A program made the position numbers and the translations under genes. Positions 8,376 through 17,137 of a DNA stretch of 64,000 bases are shown piece after piece; the first letter of the stretch is position 1, and every line of letters begins with the position of its first letter. The stretch comes from Glaesserella sp041817755 (GTDB lineage: Bacteria; Pseudomonadota; Gammaproteobacteria; Enterobacterales; Pasteurellaceae), in assembly GCF_041817755.1 (NCBI RefSeq), contig NZ_JBGYBX010000022.1:1-64000 (forward strand), written 5' to 3'. The notes under the pieces were generated by a model, which was not told the DNA's origin, did not search any database, and was given only the letters and a program-made list of their open reading frames with translations.

Positions 8376-8987
8376 TCATGAGTTACGTTCCGCTTGAATG
8401 AGTTGCAATGTTCTGACATCAAACACATCCATTCCGCCGGCTAATGCGGCCTGTACGCCTAAATCGGCGTCTTCAAACACCAAACAGTGTTCCGGCTTCA
8501 TTCCCAACTTTTCCGCACAACGCAAAAATGTTTCAGGATCGGGCTTATGTTTTGTCACCTCTTCAGAATCAACTACCGCTTGAAAGTAAGGCGTTAATTG
8601 AAAATGATCGAATAAGAGTTCTACCAATTTACGATGAGAGCCTGTACCTAATGCCATAGGCTTTTTCCCAAATTGCGTTTTCACGATGTCAAAAGCCGGC
8701 AATAACGTCGCATTGTCCAAAATTATTTGTGTCGCAATTTCCCGTTTTATTTGCACAAATTGCTCCAAATAGTGCGCCGGTACCTGATATTGCGCCATAA
8801 TCGCTTTTGCAATGGTAAACGATGTCGCACCGCTTAATTGATACATCACATCGCCTTTCACCTCATAGCCGATTTTTTTTCCCGCTTTTTCCCAAGCAAG
8901 AGCATGGCTTGACATCGTATCAATCAGCGTACTGTCCATATCAAAAATCAGTGCGTGATACTGATCTAAAATATCCTCTTTTAACAT
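8376..8987 (-). CDS. HAD-family sugar phosphatase, YqaB-like
   Basis: A 203-aa haloacid dehalogenase-superfamily hydrolase. Motif I is FDMDSTLID near residue 14, motif II is in ALGTGSHRK, and motif III/IV in HKPDPETFLRCAEKLG and VFEDADLGVQAA. This order and the SGATSFTIAKAI cap region closely resemble E. coli YqaB, a fructose-1-phosphate phosphatase of the beta-phosphoglucomutase branch. The usual glycine after the second aspartate (DMDGT) is replaced by serine here. The start at MLKEDILD is chosen because GAGG lies upstream and the longer frame adds a non-family tail. It is a lone gene followed by the tyrosine permease gene on the same strand upstream. Confidence 0.8.
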   Translation of the reverse strand: MLKEDILDQYHALIFDMDSTLIDTMSSHALAWEKAGKKIGYEVKGDVMYQLSGATSFTIAKAIMAQYQVPAHYLEQFVQIKREIATQIILDNATLLPAFDIVKTQFGKKPMALGTGSHRKLVELLFDHFQLTPYFQAVVDSEEVTKHKPDPETFLRCAEKLGMKPEHCLVFEDADLGVQAALAGGMDVFDVRTLQLIQAERNS

Positions 8988-9104
8988 TTTTTTCGCCTCA
9001 TCAAAAAGCCCGCATAGCCAATGTTGCAACAAAGTCATTCGTATAAAATGACGCAAACATTTGCAAAATATCTCAAAAAACAAACCGCTTGCAAACGGCA
9101 ACCA

Positions 9105-10319
9105 TTAACCGACTACGTGTGGTAATAAGCCTTGTTCAATTAAGAACGGTACAATCACAATAAATACCCCAATGACAAGGGCGATAAGCAATGACGCATT
9201 CCCCCCTTTCACACGATAAGCTAAATTCGGCGACTGGCGACGAAGTTTCCAAACCATCGCAATCGGTAACACAATCGCATAGAACGCAAACATTTGCCCT
9301 GCATAACCTAATGCGGCAATAAATCCTTTCGGATAGAAGAAGGCAAATAACATTGGCGGAATAAAGGTTAATAAGCCTAATGCTTTACGTCCGGCATGGA
9401 TTTTCACTCGTTTGAGCAAATCTTCAAGAGCTTCGAATAAGCCTAACGCCACACCTAAGAAAGAGGTAATTAACGCTAATGCCGAGAAAATTTTCACCAC
9501 GACGCTAATCAGCGTACTGCCGGTAATTTGACGTACCGCTTCCGCCAACCCGTTTAAAGTCGGATCTTTTTCTAAAATTTGGAGAAATTCCGTTTGGCTT
9601 AACACTCCGTGCGTTGCCAATTGCCATAAAATATAAGCGATCAACGGAATGGATGTCCCGATTAAAATTGAAATACGTAGAGCGTTTACATTGCCTTCCA
9701 AATATTTATTTAAACTTGGAATCGAGCCGTGGAAGCCAAACGCCGTGAAAAATACAGGGCTTGCCGAAATCAATAACGCATTGTTAATCGGCATTTCCAA
9801 TAAGTTATCAATCGATACTTTCGGCAATAATAAAAAGAGCACCAAGATAAATGCCAAGATTTTCGTGGTAAACAAGATACGATTAATGACATCCACGCTT
9901 GTGGTTCCGATGACAATAAACGCACCGAAAAATACCGTAAAAATCACACCGGCAATTTTTGTGGTGGTTTCGGCATCGACAATCGTAGGTAACATACCGG
10001 CTAAAATCGAACTACCGCCCGAAACATAAGCGGACAAAATGGCGTATAAGAAAATAATCAATACCGTAGTCGAAATAATACGACCGAACGCTCCATAATA
10101 TTTTTCGGCTAACGTCCCAATCCCGGCATCACTTTCTACGGTTTGATACACTTCCACAAACAATAACGCACTGAAACACAACAATAACCATAAAGCGACT
10201 AACAACACCACCGTAAAACCAAAACCGATACCCGCTGAAGTCAGAGGCATGGCAAGCATCCCTGCACCAATCGTTGTACCCGCAACGATTAAGGTGCTTC
10301 CTAATGTTTTATTTTTCAT
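9105..10319 (-). CDS. tyrP: tyrosine-specific permease
   Basis: An inner-membrane aromatic amino-acid:H+ symporter of the HAAAP family, 404 aa from the MKNKTLGS start. The N-terminus IVAGTTIGAGMLAMPL, the FTAFGFHGSIPSL segment and the C-terminal YRVKGG region match E. coli TyrP almost block by block, with eleven or so hydrophobic helices. The start used is five codons inside the longest frame to match the family. It is transcribed towards the YqaB-like gene with about 120 bases between them. No TyrR box was identified upstream. Confidence 0.93.
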   Translation of the reverse strand: MKNKTLGSTLIVAGTTIGAGMLAMPLTSAGIGFGFTVVLLVALWLLLCFSALLFVEVYQTVESDAGIGTLAEKYYGAFGRIISTTVLIIFLYAILSAYVSGGSSILAGMLPTIVDAETTTKIAGVIFTVFFGAFIVIGTTSVDVINRILFTTKILAFILVLFLLLPKVSIDNLLEMPINNALLISASPVFFTAFGFHGSIPSLNKYLEGNVNALRISILIGTSIPLIAYILWQLATHGVLSQTEFLQILEKDPTLNGLAEAVRQITGSTLISVVVKIFSALALITSFLGVALGLFEALEDLLKRVKIHAGRKALGLLTFIPPMLFAFFYPKGFIAALGYAGQMFAFYAIVLPIAMVWKLRRQSPNLAYRVKGGNASLLIALVIGVFIVIVPFLIEQGLLPHVVG

Positions 10320-10667
10320 ATAAACACCCGTCAATCAAAAATGAACAAGTTGATTTTAATAGAAAAAAGCGTTTTCTCCACAAAAATATGATGACGATGT
10401 CAAATATTTTTTCATTTCGTAAACATTTATTTACACCTATTAAGCAACGAGTTCCACTGCTTTTCCTAAAACACCTTTATGTTGTTAATGAAAAGTAAAT
10501 GCTTTAACTCTCTTTTTACTTTTAAAAAAAACTGAATTCTCATATTAAAAATACTACATAAAACTACCTTGTATCGGTTGGGTCAATATGAGACCTTTGC
10601 CTCACTTTTTATCACTAACACATTTTTACTTTTTGATTGAAGTGAGTAATCAATATGGGGGATATTT
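10320..10667. other. AT-rich intergenic region between tyrP and dmsA
   Basis: A 348-base divergent promoter region with no open frame worth calling. It must hold the tyrP and dmsA promoters. TTGAT and ATCAA halves occur at 10633-10637 and 10649-10653, but they are 11 bases apart rather than the 4 expected for an FNR site and lie too near the dmsA start. No confident regulator site was found. Confidence 0.5.
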
Positions 10668-13085
10668 ATGGATAACTCGATATTAAACCCGACATTAAAT
10701 CGAAGAACCTTTTTAAAAGGCACTTCGGTGGGGGTTGCGGCAATTGCAGCGGATATATCTTTGCCGTTTAACGCGATGGCAAACGAGCAAACTCCGCCAA
10801 AAAACACCACGGAAGACAAATGGGTATGGAGTGCCTGTACGGTAAACTGCGGTAGTCGCTGTGCATTACGTTTACATGTTAAAGACGATGAAGTGTATTG
10901 GGTCGAAACCGATAATACCGGTAATGATGAATACGGAAACCATCAAGTTCGAGCTTGTCTGCGCGGTCGTTCCATTCGCCGTCGGATGAATCATCCCGAC
11001 CGTCTAAAATACCCGATGAAACGCATTGGAAAACGCGGTGAAGGGAAATTTAAACGCATTAGTTGGGACGAAGCGTTAGATACGATCGCCGATAATTTAA
11101 AACGCATTTTAAAAGATTACGGCAATGAGGCGGTACACGTGCTATACGGCACGGGCGTAGACGGCGGTAATATCACCAACTCTAACGTGCCTTACCGTTT
11201 AATGAATGCTTGCGGTGGTTTTTTAAGTCGTTACGGCAGTTACAGTACGGCACAAATCCGTATGGCGATGCAATATCTGTACGGCGAGCGTAGCGGAAAC
11301 AGCCCTGACGATATCGCCAATTCCAAACTGGTTGTCATGTTCGGGAACAACCCTGCCGAAACCCGTATGAGCGGCGGTGGCGTAACCTATTATGTGGAGC
11401 AAGCGCGCGAACGTTCTAATGCGCGAATGATTTTAATCGATCCGCGTTATAACGACACCGGTGTGGGTCGTGAAGACGAATGGATTCCGATTCGCCCGGG
11501 AACGGACGGTGCCTTGGCCGCGGCTCTCGCTTATGTATTGATTACCGAAGAAATGGTAGACCATGCCTTTTTAGATAAATATTGTATAGGCTACGATGAG
11601 AAAACCTTGCCAGCCAGTGCACCTAAAAACAGCCATTACAAAGCCTATATTTTAGGACAAAGTGAAGACGGCATTGCCAAAACCCCGGAATGGGCGGCAA
11701 AAATTACCGGTATTCCAAGCACCCGAATTATCAAGCTTGCACGAGAAATCGGGCAAGCAAAACCGGCGTTTATTTGTCAAGGCTGGGGACCGCAACGCCA
11801 CTCAAACGGCGAACAAACCGCCCGAGCCATTGCCATGTTGGCGATCTTAACGGGAAATGTGGGAATCAACGGCGGTAATACCGGCGATCGTGAAGGCACG
11901 TACGACATGAAGCCGGAGTGGTTTTCCATGTTAAACAACCCGGTGAAAACCAAAATTTCGGTGTTCACTTGGCCGGATGCGATTGATCACGGCACGGAAA
12001 TGACCGCCCTTCACGACGGCGTACAAGGCAAAGCGAAACTCGATGTCCCGATTAAATTTATGTGGTGCTACGCCAGTAATACGCTGATTAACCAAAACAG
12101 TAATATCGGACGCACGCACGATATTTTGCAGGACGACAGCAAATGCGAAATGATCGTCGGTATCGATCACTTTATGACGGCATCGATGAAATACTGCGAT
12201 ATTGTTCTACCGGATTTAATGCCAACCGAGCAGGAAGATTTAATTCCGCACGAGGCGGCGGGCAATATGGCGTATGTGATTTTAGGGCAGCCTGCCACCA
12301 GCCGTAAATTCGAACGCCGCCCGATTTATGAGATTCTAGCCGACGTGGCAAAACGTTTGGGCGATGAGGTGTATCAAAAATTCACTGAAGGGCGCACCCA
12401 ACATGAATGGGTTCGTTACCTTTGCGAACAAACCAAAACCCGCAATCCGGATATGCCAAGCTACGAAGAGATGAAAACGATCGGCGTGTATAAACGTAAA
12501 TGCCCTGACGAACACGTCGTCGCTTTCAAAGCGTTCCGTCAAGATCCGGAAGCCAATCCGCTTAAAACGCCTTCCGGTAAAATTGAAATTTACTCGGAAC
12601 AACTGGCGAACATTGCCAATACGTGGGAACTGGCGGAAGACGATGTCATCCATCCGCTGCCGGTTTTTTCCGCCGGATTTAACGGCGTGGAGGATCCGAA
12701 AAAGGAAAAATATCCGTTCCAGTTAGTCGGTTTCCATTACAAAGCAAGAACCCACTCGTCTTACGGCAATATTGATGTATTACAAGCGGCAAACCCGCAA
12801 GAAGTGTGGATTAACCCGATTGATGCACAACAGAAACAAATTAAAGACGGTGAATGGGTACGTATCTTTAATGAAATCGGCGAAACCCGCCTGCCGGCAA
12901 AGATTACCCCGCGAATCATGCCGGGCGTCCTCGCCATGGGGCAAGGCGCATGGCTGCAAGCCAATATGTTCGGTAACCGCGTCGATCACGGCGGTTGTGT
13001 CAATGCCGTTACCACTCATCGACCGTCACCGTTGGCAAAAGGTAATCCGCAACATTCCAACTTAGTTCAAATCGAGAAAGCGTAA
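10668..13085 (+). CDS. dmsA: anaerobic dimethyl sulfoxide reductase, molybdopterin subunit A
   Basis: Catalytic subunit of the membrane-bound DMSO reductase, an anaerobic terminal reductase exported to the outer face of the inner membrane. The 805-aa protein starts with a twin-arginine signal, NRRTFLKG (Arg12-Arg13), and a hydrophobic stretch ending near ANE. The [4Fe-4S] binding region begins WSACTVNCGSRCALRLH and continues to RACLRGRS; the molybdopterin domains follow (GNNPAETRMSGGG, FICQGWGPQRHSNGE, THRPSPLAKGNPQHSN). A strong site, GGGGGA, precedes the ATG. The order dmsA-dmsB-dmsC is complete. In Actinobacillus pleuropneumoniae DmsA is linked to lung colonisation. Confidence 0.97.
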   Translation: MDNSILNPTLNRRTFLKGTSVGVAAIAADISLPFNAMANEQTPPKNTTEDKWVWSACTVNCGSRCALRLHVKDDEVYWVETDNTGNDEYGNHQVRACLRGRSIRRRMNHPDRLKYPMKRIGKRGEGKFKRISWDEALDTIADNLKRILKDYGNEAVHVLYGTGVDGGNITNSNVPYRLMNACGGFLSRYGSYSTAQIRMAMQYLYGERSGNSPDDIANSKLVVMFGNNPAETRMSGGGVTYYVEQARERSNARMILIDPRYNDTGVGREDEWIPIRPGTDGALAAALAYVLITEEMVDHAFLDKYCIGYDEKTLPASAPKNSHYKAYILGQSEDGIAKTPEWAAKITGIPSTRIIKLAREIGQAKPAFICQGWGPQRHSNGEQTARAIAMLAILTGNVGINGGNTGDREGTYDMKPEWFSMLNNPVKTKISVFTWPDAIDHGTEMTALHDGVQGKAKLDVPIKFMWCYASNTLINQNSNIGRTHDILQDDSKCEMIVGIDHFMTASMKYCDIVLPDLMPTEQEDLIPHEAAGNMAYVILGQPATSRKFERRPIYEILADVAKRLGDEVYQKFTEGRTQHEWVRYLCEQTKTRNPDMPSYEEMKTIGVYKRKCPDEHVVAFKAFRQDPEANPLKTPSGKIEIYSEQLANIANTWELAEDDVIHPLPVFSAGFNGVEDPKKEKYPFQLVGFHYKARTHSSYGNIDVLQAANPQEVWINPIDAQQKQIKDGEWVRIFNEIGETRLPAKITPRIMPGVLAMGQGAWLQANMFGNRVDHGGCVNAVTTHRPSPLAKGNPQHSNLVQIEKA

Positions 13086-13095
13086 GGGGTAAATG

Positions 13096-13713
13096 ATGAA
13101 ACAACATGGATTTTATTTTGACGCCGAGCGTTGTACCGGTTGTAAAACCTGTGAATTAGCCTGCAAAGACTATAAAGATTTAGGCACCGAGGTAAATTTC
13201 CGCCGTATTTATGAGTACGCCGGTGGCAATTGGATTCAGCAGGCGGACGGCTGTTGGAACCAAGATGTCTTTGCCTATTATTTGTCGATTTCGTGTAACC
13301 ACTGCGCCGATCCCGCGTGTACCAAAGTCTGTCCGACCGGAGCAATGCACAAAAACGAAGACAGCTTTGTCATTGTGAACGAAGAAATCTGTATCGGCTG
13401 CCGTTACTGCCATATGGCTTGCCCTTATGATGCACCGCAATACGATGCGAAAAAAGGGCACATGACCAAATGCGACGGTTGTTACTCCCGCATCAAAGAA
13501 GGGCATAAACCGATTTGTGTTGAAGCTTGTCCGCTGCGTGCGTTAGATTTTGCACCGATTGATGAGTTACGCGAAAAATACGGCAATCAGGCATCTATCG
13601 CACCGTTACCGCCGGCGGAAGTGACACAGCCGAATTTAGTCATCAAGCCGAACAAACATTGCCGTCCGAGCGGTGATACCAACGGCTTCTTAGCCAACCC
13701 GAGGGAGGTGTAA
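13096..13713 (+). CDS. dmsB: DMSO reductase iron-sulfur subunit B
   Basis: Electron-transfer subunit of 205 aa, carrying four [4Fe-4S] clusters between DmsC and DmsA. Cysteine groups are CTGCKTCELACKD near the N-terminus, CNHCADPACTKVCP, CIGCRYCHMACP and CDGCYSRI with CVEACP. The C-terminal GDTNGFLANPREV ends like E. coli DmsB. Two adjacent ATGs exist (13093 and 13096); the second has the better spacing from AAGGGG. It lies ten bases after dmsA. Confidence 0.97.
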   Translation: MKQHGFYFDAERCTGCKTCELACKDYKDLGTEVNFRRIYEYAGGNWIQQADGCWNQDVFAYYLSISCNHCADPACTKVCPTGAMHKNEDSFVIVNEEICIGCRYCHMACPYDAPQYDAKKGHMTKCDGCYSRIKEGHKPICVEACPLRALDFAPIDELREKYGNQASIAPLPPAEVTQPNLVIKPNKHCRPSGDTNGFLANPREV

Positions 13714-13714
13714 C

Positions 13715-14551
13715 ATGAACGGATTACACGAATTACCACTGATTATTTTTACCGTATTGGCGCAATCGGTTGTGGGCGTGTGGTTGCTGTTTAGCTGGGC
13801 GTTATATCAACCGAATACCCTGCAAAGTAAGCAGTACTTACATAAAGCGATGTTTGTGTTACTCGTTTTATTGGGTATTGGCTTTTTCTGCTCGATTTTG
13901 CATTTAGGCTCACCGTTTAGGGCTTTCAACTCGCTTAATCGGGTCGGTTCATCGATGTTGAGTAATGAAATTGCCGGCGGTTCCGTTTTCTTTGGTTTTG
14001 CCGGATTGTACTGGTTGCTGAGCATACTGGGGAAAATGCCTGAAAAATTAGCAAAAGTATGTCTCATGTTTACTGCGCTGTTAGGCTTGGTCTTCATGTC
14101 TATGATGAACAATGTTTATCATATTGACACCGTCCCGACATGGAATACGACGTTAACTACATGGCAATTCTACTTAACCGTGCTCATCGGTGGTTCGGCG
14201 TTAGGCTATGCGTTGTTAAATGCCAATCCGCACAAAACATATCACTTAAGCTATGTGCCTTATCTGTATTTGATCGGGCTGTTTTGCGCGGTGATTGTGG
14301 TAATTTATCAAGCTTTCGGGCTAGCCCATATCCATAGCTCGATACAACAAGCGGTCAGTTTGGTGCCGGATTTTGCAAATCTGCAAGCCGCCCGTTTTAC
14401 GCTGCTGGCGTTGGCTGCCGTCGCCTTATGTAAATCATCCAAAATAGGAATATTAAGCGTTGTGGCTCTGATGGTAATATTTGCCGAAATGATAGGACGT
14501 ACCCTATTTTATGGGCTGCATATGACCGTCGGTACTGCCGTTGCAGGATAA
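13715..14551 (+). CDS. dmsC: DMSO reductase membrane anchor subunit C
   Basis: Integral membrane subunit of 278 aa with eight predicted hydrophobic helices. It anchors DmsAB and oxidises menaquinol. It starts MNGLHELPLIIFTVLAQS, the typical DmsC N-terminus, and has the conserved HLGSPFRAFNSLNRVGSS segment. Its start codon follows the dmsB stop by one base and its ribosome site (GGGAGGTG) lies within dmsB, so translation is coupled. menA at 55899 makes the quinone this system uses. Confidence 0.95.
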   Translation: MNGLHELPLIIFTVLAQSVVGVWLLFSWALYQPNTLQSKQYLHKAMFVLLVLLGIGFFCSILHLGSPFRAFNSLNRVGSSMLSNEIAGGSVFFGFAGLYWLLSILGKMPEKLAKVCLMFTALLGLVFMSMMNNVYHIDTVPTWNTTLTTWQFYLTVLIGGSALGYALLNANPHKTYHLSYVPYLYLIGLFCAVIVVIYQAFGLAHIHSSIQQAVSLVPDFANLQAARFTLLALAAVALCKSSKIGILSVVALMVIFAEMIGRTLFYGLHMTVGTAVAG

Positions 14552-14561
14552 CTCCCATCCT

Positions 14562-14590
14562 CACCGCCCGTTTGCGGGCGGTGATTTTCG
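14562..14590 (+). terminator. intrinsic terminator after dmsABC
   Basis: A perfect GC-rich 9-bp stem (CACCGCCCG, loop TTTG, CGGGCGGTG) followed by ATTTTCGT, ten bases after the dmsC stop. Confidence 0.85.
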
Positions 14591-14731
14591 TCCTCTTTTC
14601 TTTCTCTGTTTGCAAATTATTGAGCGTAACCGACCGCTTGTTTCGTTGAGTCCCTCTGTCGCACAGATTGTCATGCGAACATCGCCACGGCGATGACGAC
14701 AAATTTTCCTGAAATTCGTTTCTTTTTTCTA

Positions 14732-14767
14732 TATAATGCACGTCCGGGTTACAACAAAGTAACCGGC
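14732..14767 (+). promoter_or_regulatory. -10 box and leader hairpin before uraA
   Basis: TATAAT stands at 14732-14737. Ten bases later the leader can form a hairpin, CCGGGTTAC against GTAACCGG (14744-14766) with one bulged G. A hairpin at the very 5' end of a pyrimidine-transporter transcript might serve start-site switching or stability control; this is a guess. No good -35 box was seen. Confidence 0.45.
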
Positions 14768-14795
14768 GACTATCACACCTTAAGAGAGTTGAAAA

Positions 14796-16025
14796 ATGAC
14801 AACAGAAAATATCAGCACACCGAAGCAAGCCTTCGTCGGGTTACAAATGCTTTTTGTCGCCTTCGGCGCTTTGGTTCTCATGCCGTTAATTACAGGACTT
14901 GATCCGAACACGGCACTTCTCACCGCCGGTATCGGCACATTAATCTTCCAAATCTGTACGAAAGGGCAAGTCCCGATTTTCCTCGCCTCATCATTTGCGT
15001 TTATTGCACCGATTCAATACGGCGTACAAACGTGGGGGATTCCGGTCACGATGGGGGGAATCGTTTGCAGCGGATTTATCTATTTTGCGTTATCCGCCTT
15101 GGTGAAATTCAAAGGCATAGCTGTCTTGGACAAACTGTTTCCGCCGGTGGTTGTCGGACCGGTAATTATCATCATCGGCTTAGGCTTGGCACCGGTCGGC
15201 GTGGATATGGCGATCGGTAAAGGTACCGATATTCCTTATTCTACCGCCGTCACCGTTTCCATGATTACCCTTATCACAACGTTGATCGTAGCAGTGTTTG
15301 CCAAAGGCTTAATGAAGTTGGTACCGATCATGTTTGCTATTGTAGTCGGCTATATCGTTTCACTGTTTTTCGGTTTGGTTAATTTCCAACCGGTTTATGA
15401 TGCCGCATGGTTCAGCCTACCGAATATCACTGCGCCGGAATTTAAACTGGAAGCGATTCTCTATTTATTACCGATTGCGTTAGCCCCTGCGGTCGAACAC
15501 GTTGGCGGTATTATGGCAATCAGCTCCGTCACCGGTAAAAACTTCCTCAACAAACCGGGTTTACACCGTACACTATTAGGTGACGGTTTAGCGACATCCG
15601 CAGCGGCGATGGTCGGCGGACCACCGAATACGACTTATGCCGAAGTCACCGGCGCGGTAATGCTCACCAAAAACTTTAACCCGAAAGTCATGACCTGGGC
15701 GGCCTGTTGGGCTATCGCCATCTCTTTCTGCGGTAAAGTCGGCGCATTCTTACAAACCATCCCGGGTGTTGTCATGGGCGGAATCATGATGTTGGTGTTC
15801 GGTTCTATCGCTGCGGTCGGTATGAGTACGCTGATTCGGGCGAAAGTAGATATGGGCGAAGCGCGCAATCTGTGTATCGTATCCGTCGTCATGACGTTCG
15901 GTATCGGCGGCATGCTGATTAACGTGGGCGAATTTTCTCTCAAAGGCATTAGTTTATGTGCCATTGTTGCAATTATCTTAAACTTGGTACTGCCGAAAGA
16001 GTCCGCTAAAAAAGACACCCACTAA
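14796..16025 (+). CDS. uraA: uracil permease
   Basis: A nucleobase:cation symporter-2 family (NCS2) inner-membrane protein of 409 aa. It begins with a short polar tail, then QMLFVAFGALVLMPLITGLD, and contains the NCS2 signature region APAVEHVGGIMAISSVTGKN and GGPPNTTYAEVTGAV. The length and motifs fit UraA, importing uracil for salvage. It stands alone between two terminators; no upp gene is adjacent in this window. Confidence 0.93.
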   Translation: MTTENISTPKQAFVGLQMLFVAFGALVLMPLITGLDPNTALLTAGIGTLIFQICTKGQVPIFLASSFAFIAPIQYGVQTWGIPVTMGGIVCSGFIYFALSALVKFKGIAVLDKLFPPVVVGPVIIIIGLGLAPVGVDMAIGKGTDIPYSTAVTVSMITLITTLIVAVFAKGLMKLVPIMFAIVVGYIVSLFFGLVNFQPVYDAAWFSLPNITAPEFKLEAILYLLPIALAPAVEHVGGIMAISSVTGKNFLNKPGLHRTLLGDGLATSAAAMVGGPPNTTYAEVTGAVMLTKNFNPKVMTWAACWAIAISFCGKVGAFLQTIPGVVMGGIMMLVFGSIAAVGMSTLIRAKVDMGEARNLCIVSVVMTFGIGGMLINVGEFSLKGISLCAIVAIILNLVLPKESAKKDTH

Positions 16026-16043
16026 TCCGTTAACGCATTAAAG

Positions 16044-16077
16044 AAAAAGCACAAAATTCGACACTTTGTGCTTTTTA
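16044..16077 (+). terminator. intrinsic terminator after uraA
   Basis: AAAAAGCACAAA pairs with TTTGTGCTTTTT around an eight-base loop, ending in a T run, about 20 bases after the uraA stop. Confidence 0.85.
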
Positions 16078-16137
16078 TATGACTAGGGAAAATTGAGTTT
16101 GCGCTTTGTTATATAACTTAAAATCTAAGGAGTTATT

Positions 16138-17037
16138 GTGTTTAAAAATTATATATCTATATTAAAATATTTTTTTAGTTTAAATATTATGCTGTTTTTA
16201 TCAGCTTGTTCAACGATCATTAAACCAACCGATACGATTTATTGGCATGGTAAAGATGTATATGAATTTTTTGAGCGTAAACGTTTCCCGGATATACACT
16301 TAACATGTATTAAAAATGATGAAATAAGCCATATTTTTGGTTATCAATTATCTTTATATGACTTACAAACTTATGAAGTAGGACGTAATGCGACAACTAT
16401 TTTTATGACTACAGATAAAGTCTATACCGGCGAAACAACTTGGACTTATGTATTTACTGATGCGAATGAAAAAATCACCTCAATTCGTGAAGCGACCGGA
16501 TTTGGTGATATCGAAAAAGAATATAAATGTGGTGAGTATCGTGAAGAAATATTAGCTTCTGATGATGCTTTATCAAAACGTAAAGTTAAACCTCGAATTT
16601 GGTCAGCAATTTATTTTTCAGCGAGCAGCAATCTGATATGGGGAAATGATGATCCTTATAAGAACGTTGAAGATGCAAAAAAAGACGCTCTTGCTCAATG
16701 TCAAAAAGAGGGAAAGACTGATTGTCAATTCCTGCTGGCATTTAGTAATTCATGCTTCGGTATAGCTCGCGGTGAAAAAAACGGCACACCTTTTGATACA
16801 ATGGGATTTCACATTACGTCAAACGATGCAAGTGAAGCCGCAATTAAAGAATGTCAGGATAAAAAGCAAGGCACAAATTGCCAGTCAGTCAATACCGTTT
16901 GTACAGTACCTTGTGACATTTTATCCGATAATAGTTGCATGTATGATCCGCCACAAGCCATTTATCCAGCCGTTAAAGGTGGGGAGCCTTTTATTATACC
17001 AATAGAAGGTCTTACTATTGAGGCAGAGAAAAAGTAA
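16138..17037 (+). CDS. DUF4189-domain lipoprotein
   Basis: A 299-aa predicted lipoprotein. The N-terminal hydrophobic signal ends with the lipobox LSAC, making Cys24 the acylation site. Residues about 25-145 are a region without a recognised family; about 155-265 resemble the DUF4189 repeat: WSAIYFSASSNLIWG, then a block of alanine/glutamate with DALAQCQKEGKTDCQF, then FSNSCFGIARG, with cysteines at the typical sites. The start is GTG at 16138, with AAGGAG five bases upstream. The gene is richer in A+T than its neighbours, which suggests acquisition. DUF4189 proteins are common in Neisseria and Pasteurellaceae but their role is unknown. A surface or envelope function is likely. Confidence 0.8.
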   Translation: MFKNYISILKYFFSLNIMLFLSACSTIIKPTDTIYWHGKDVYEFFERKRFPDIHLTCIKNDEISHIFGYQLSLYDLQTYEVGRNATTIFMTTDKVYTGETTWTYVFTDANEKITSIREATGFGDIEKEYKCGEYREEILASDDALSKRKVKPRIWSAIYFSASSNLIWGNDDPYKNVEDAKKDALAQCQKEGKTDCQFLLAFSNSCFGIARGEKNGTPFDTMGFHITSNDASEAAIKECQDKKQGTNCQSVNTVCTVPCDILSDNSCMYDPPQAIYPAVKGGEPFIIPIEGLTIEAEKK

Positions 17038-17137
17038 TAACATCTAGCCATAATCACCCCAAACGTTAAATTGAACAACTAACTGATTAAGGTGCTGGTT
17101 TTAGCATCGTAGACAAGGTTGGTAAGTCGCCGCTTGT

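Noticed and set aside
8873..8880. T8 run in the YqaB-like gene, and another at 3713-3720, as phase-variation tracts
   Set aside because: T8 runs are expected by chance in this A+T-rich genome and these are in a cytoplasmic enzyme and a broken gene, unlike the G9 tract.
10633..10653. TTGAT and ATCAA halves near dmsA as an FNR site
   Set aside because: The halves are 11 bases apart, not 4, and sit only 15 bases before the start codon, the wrong place for activation.
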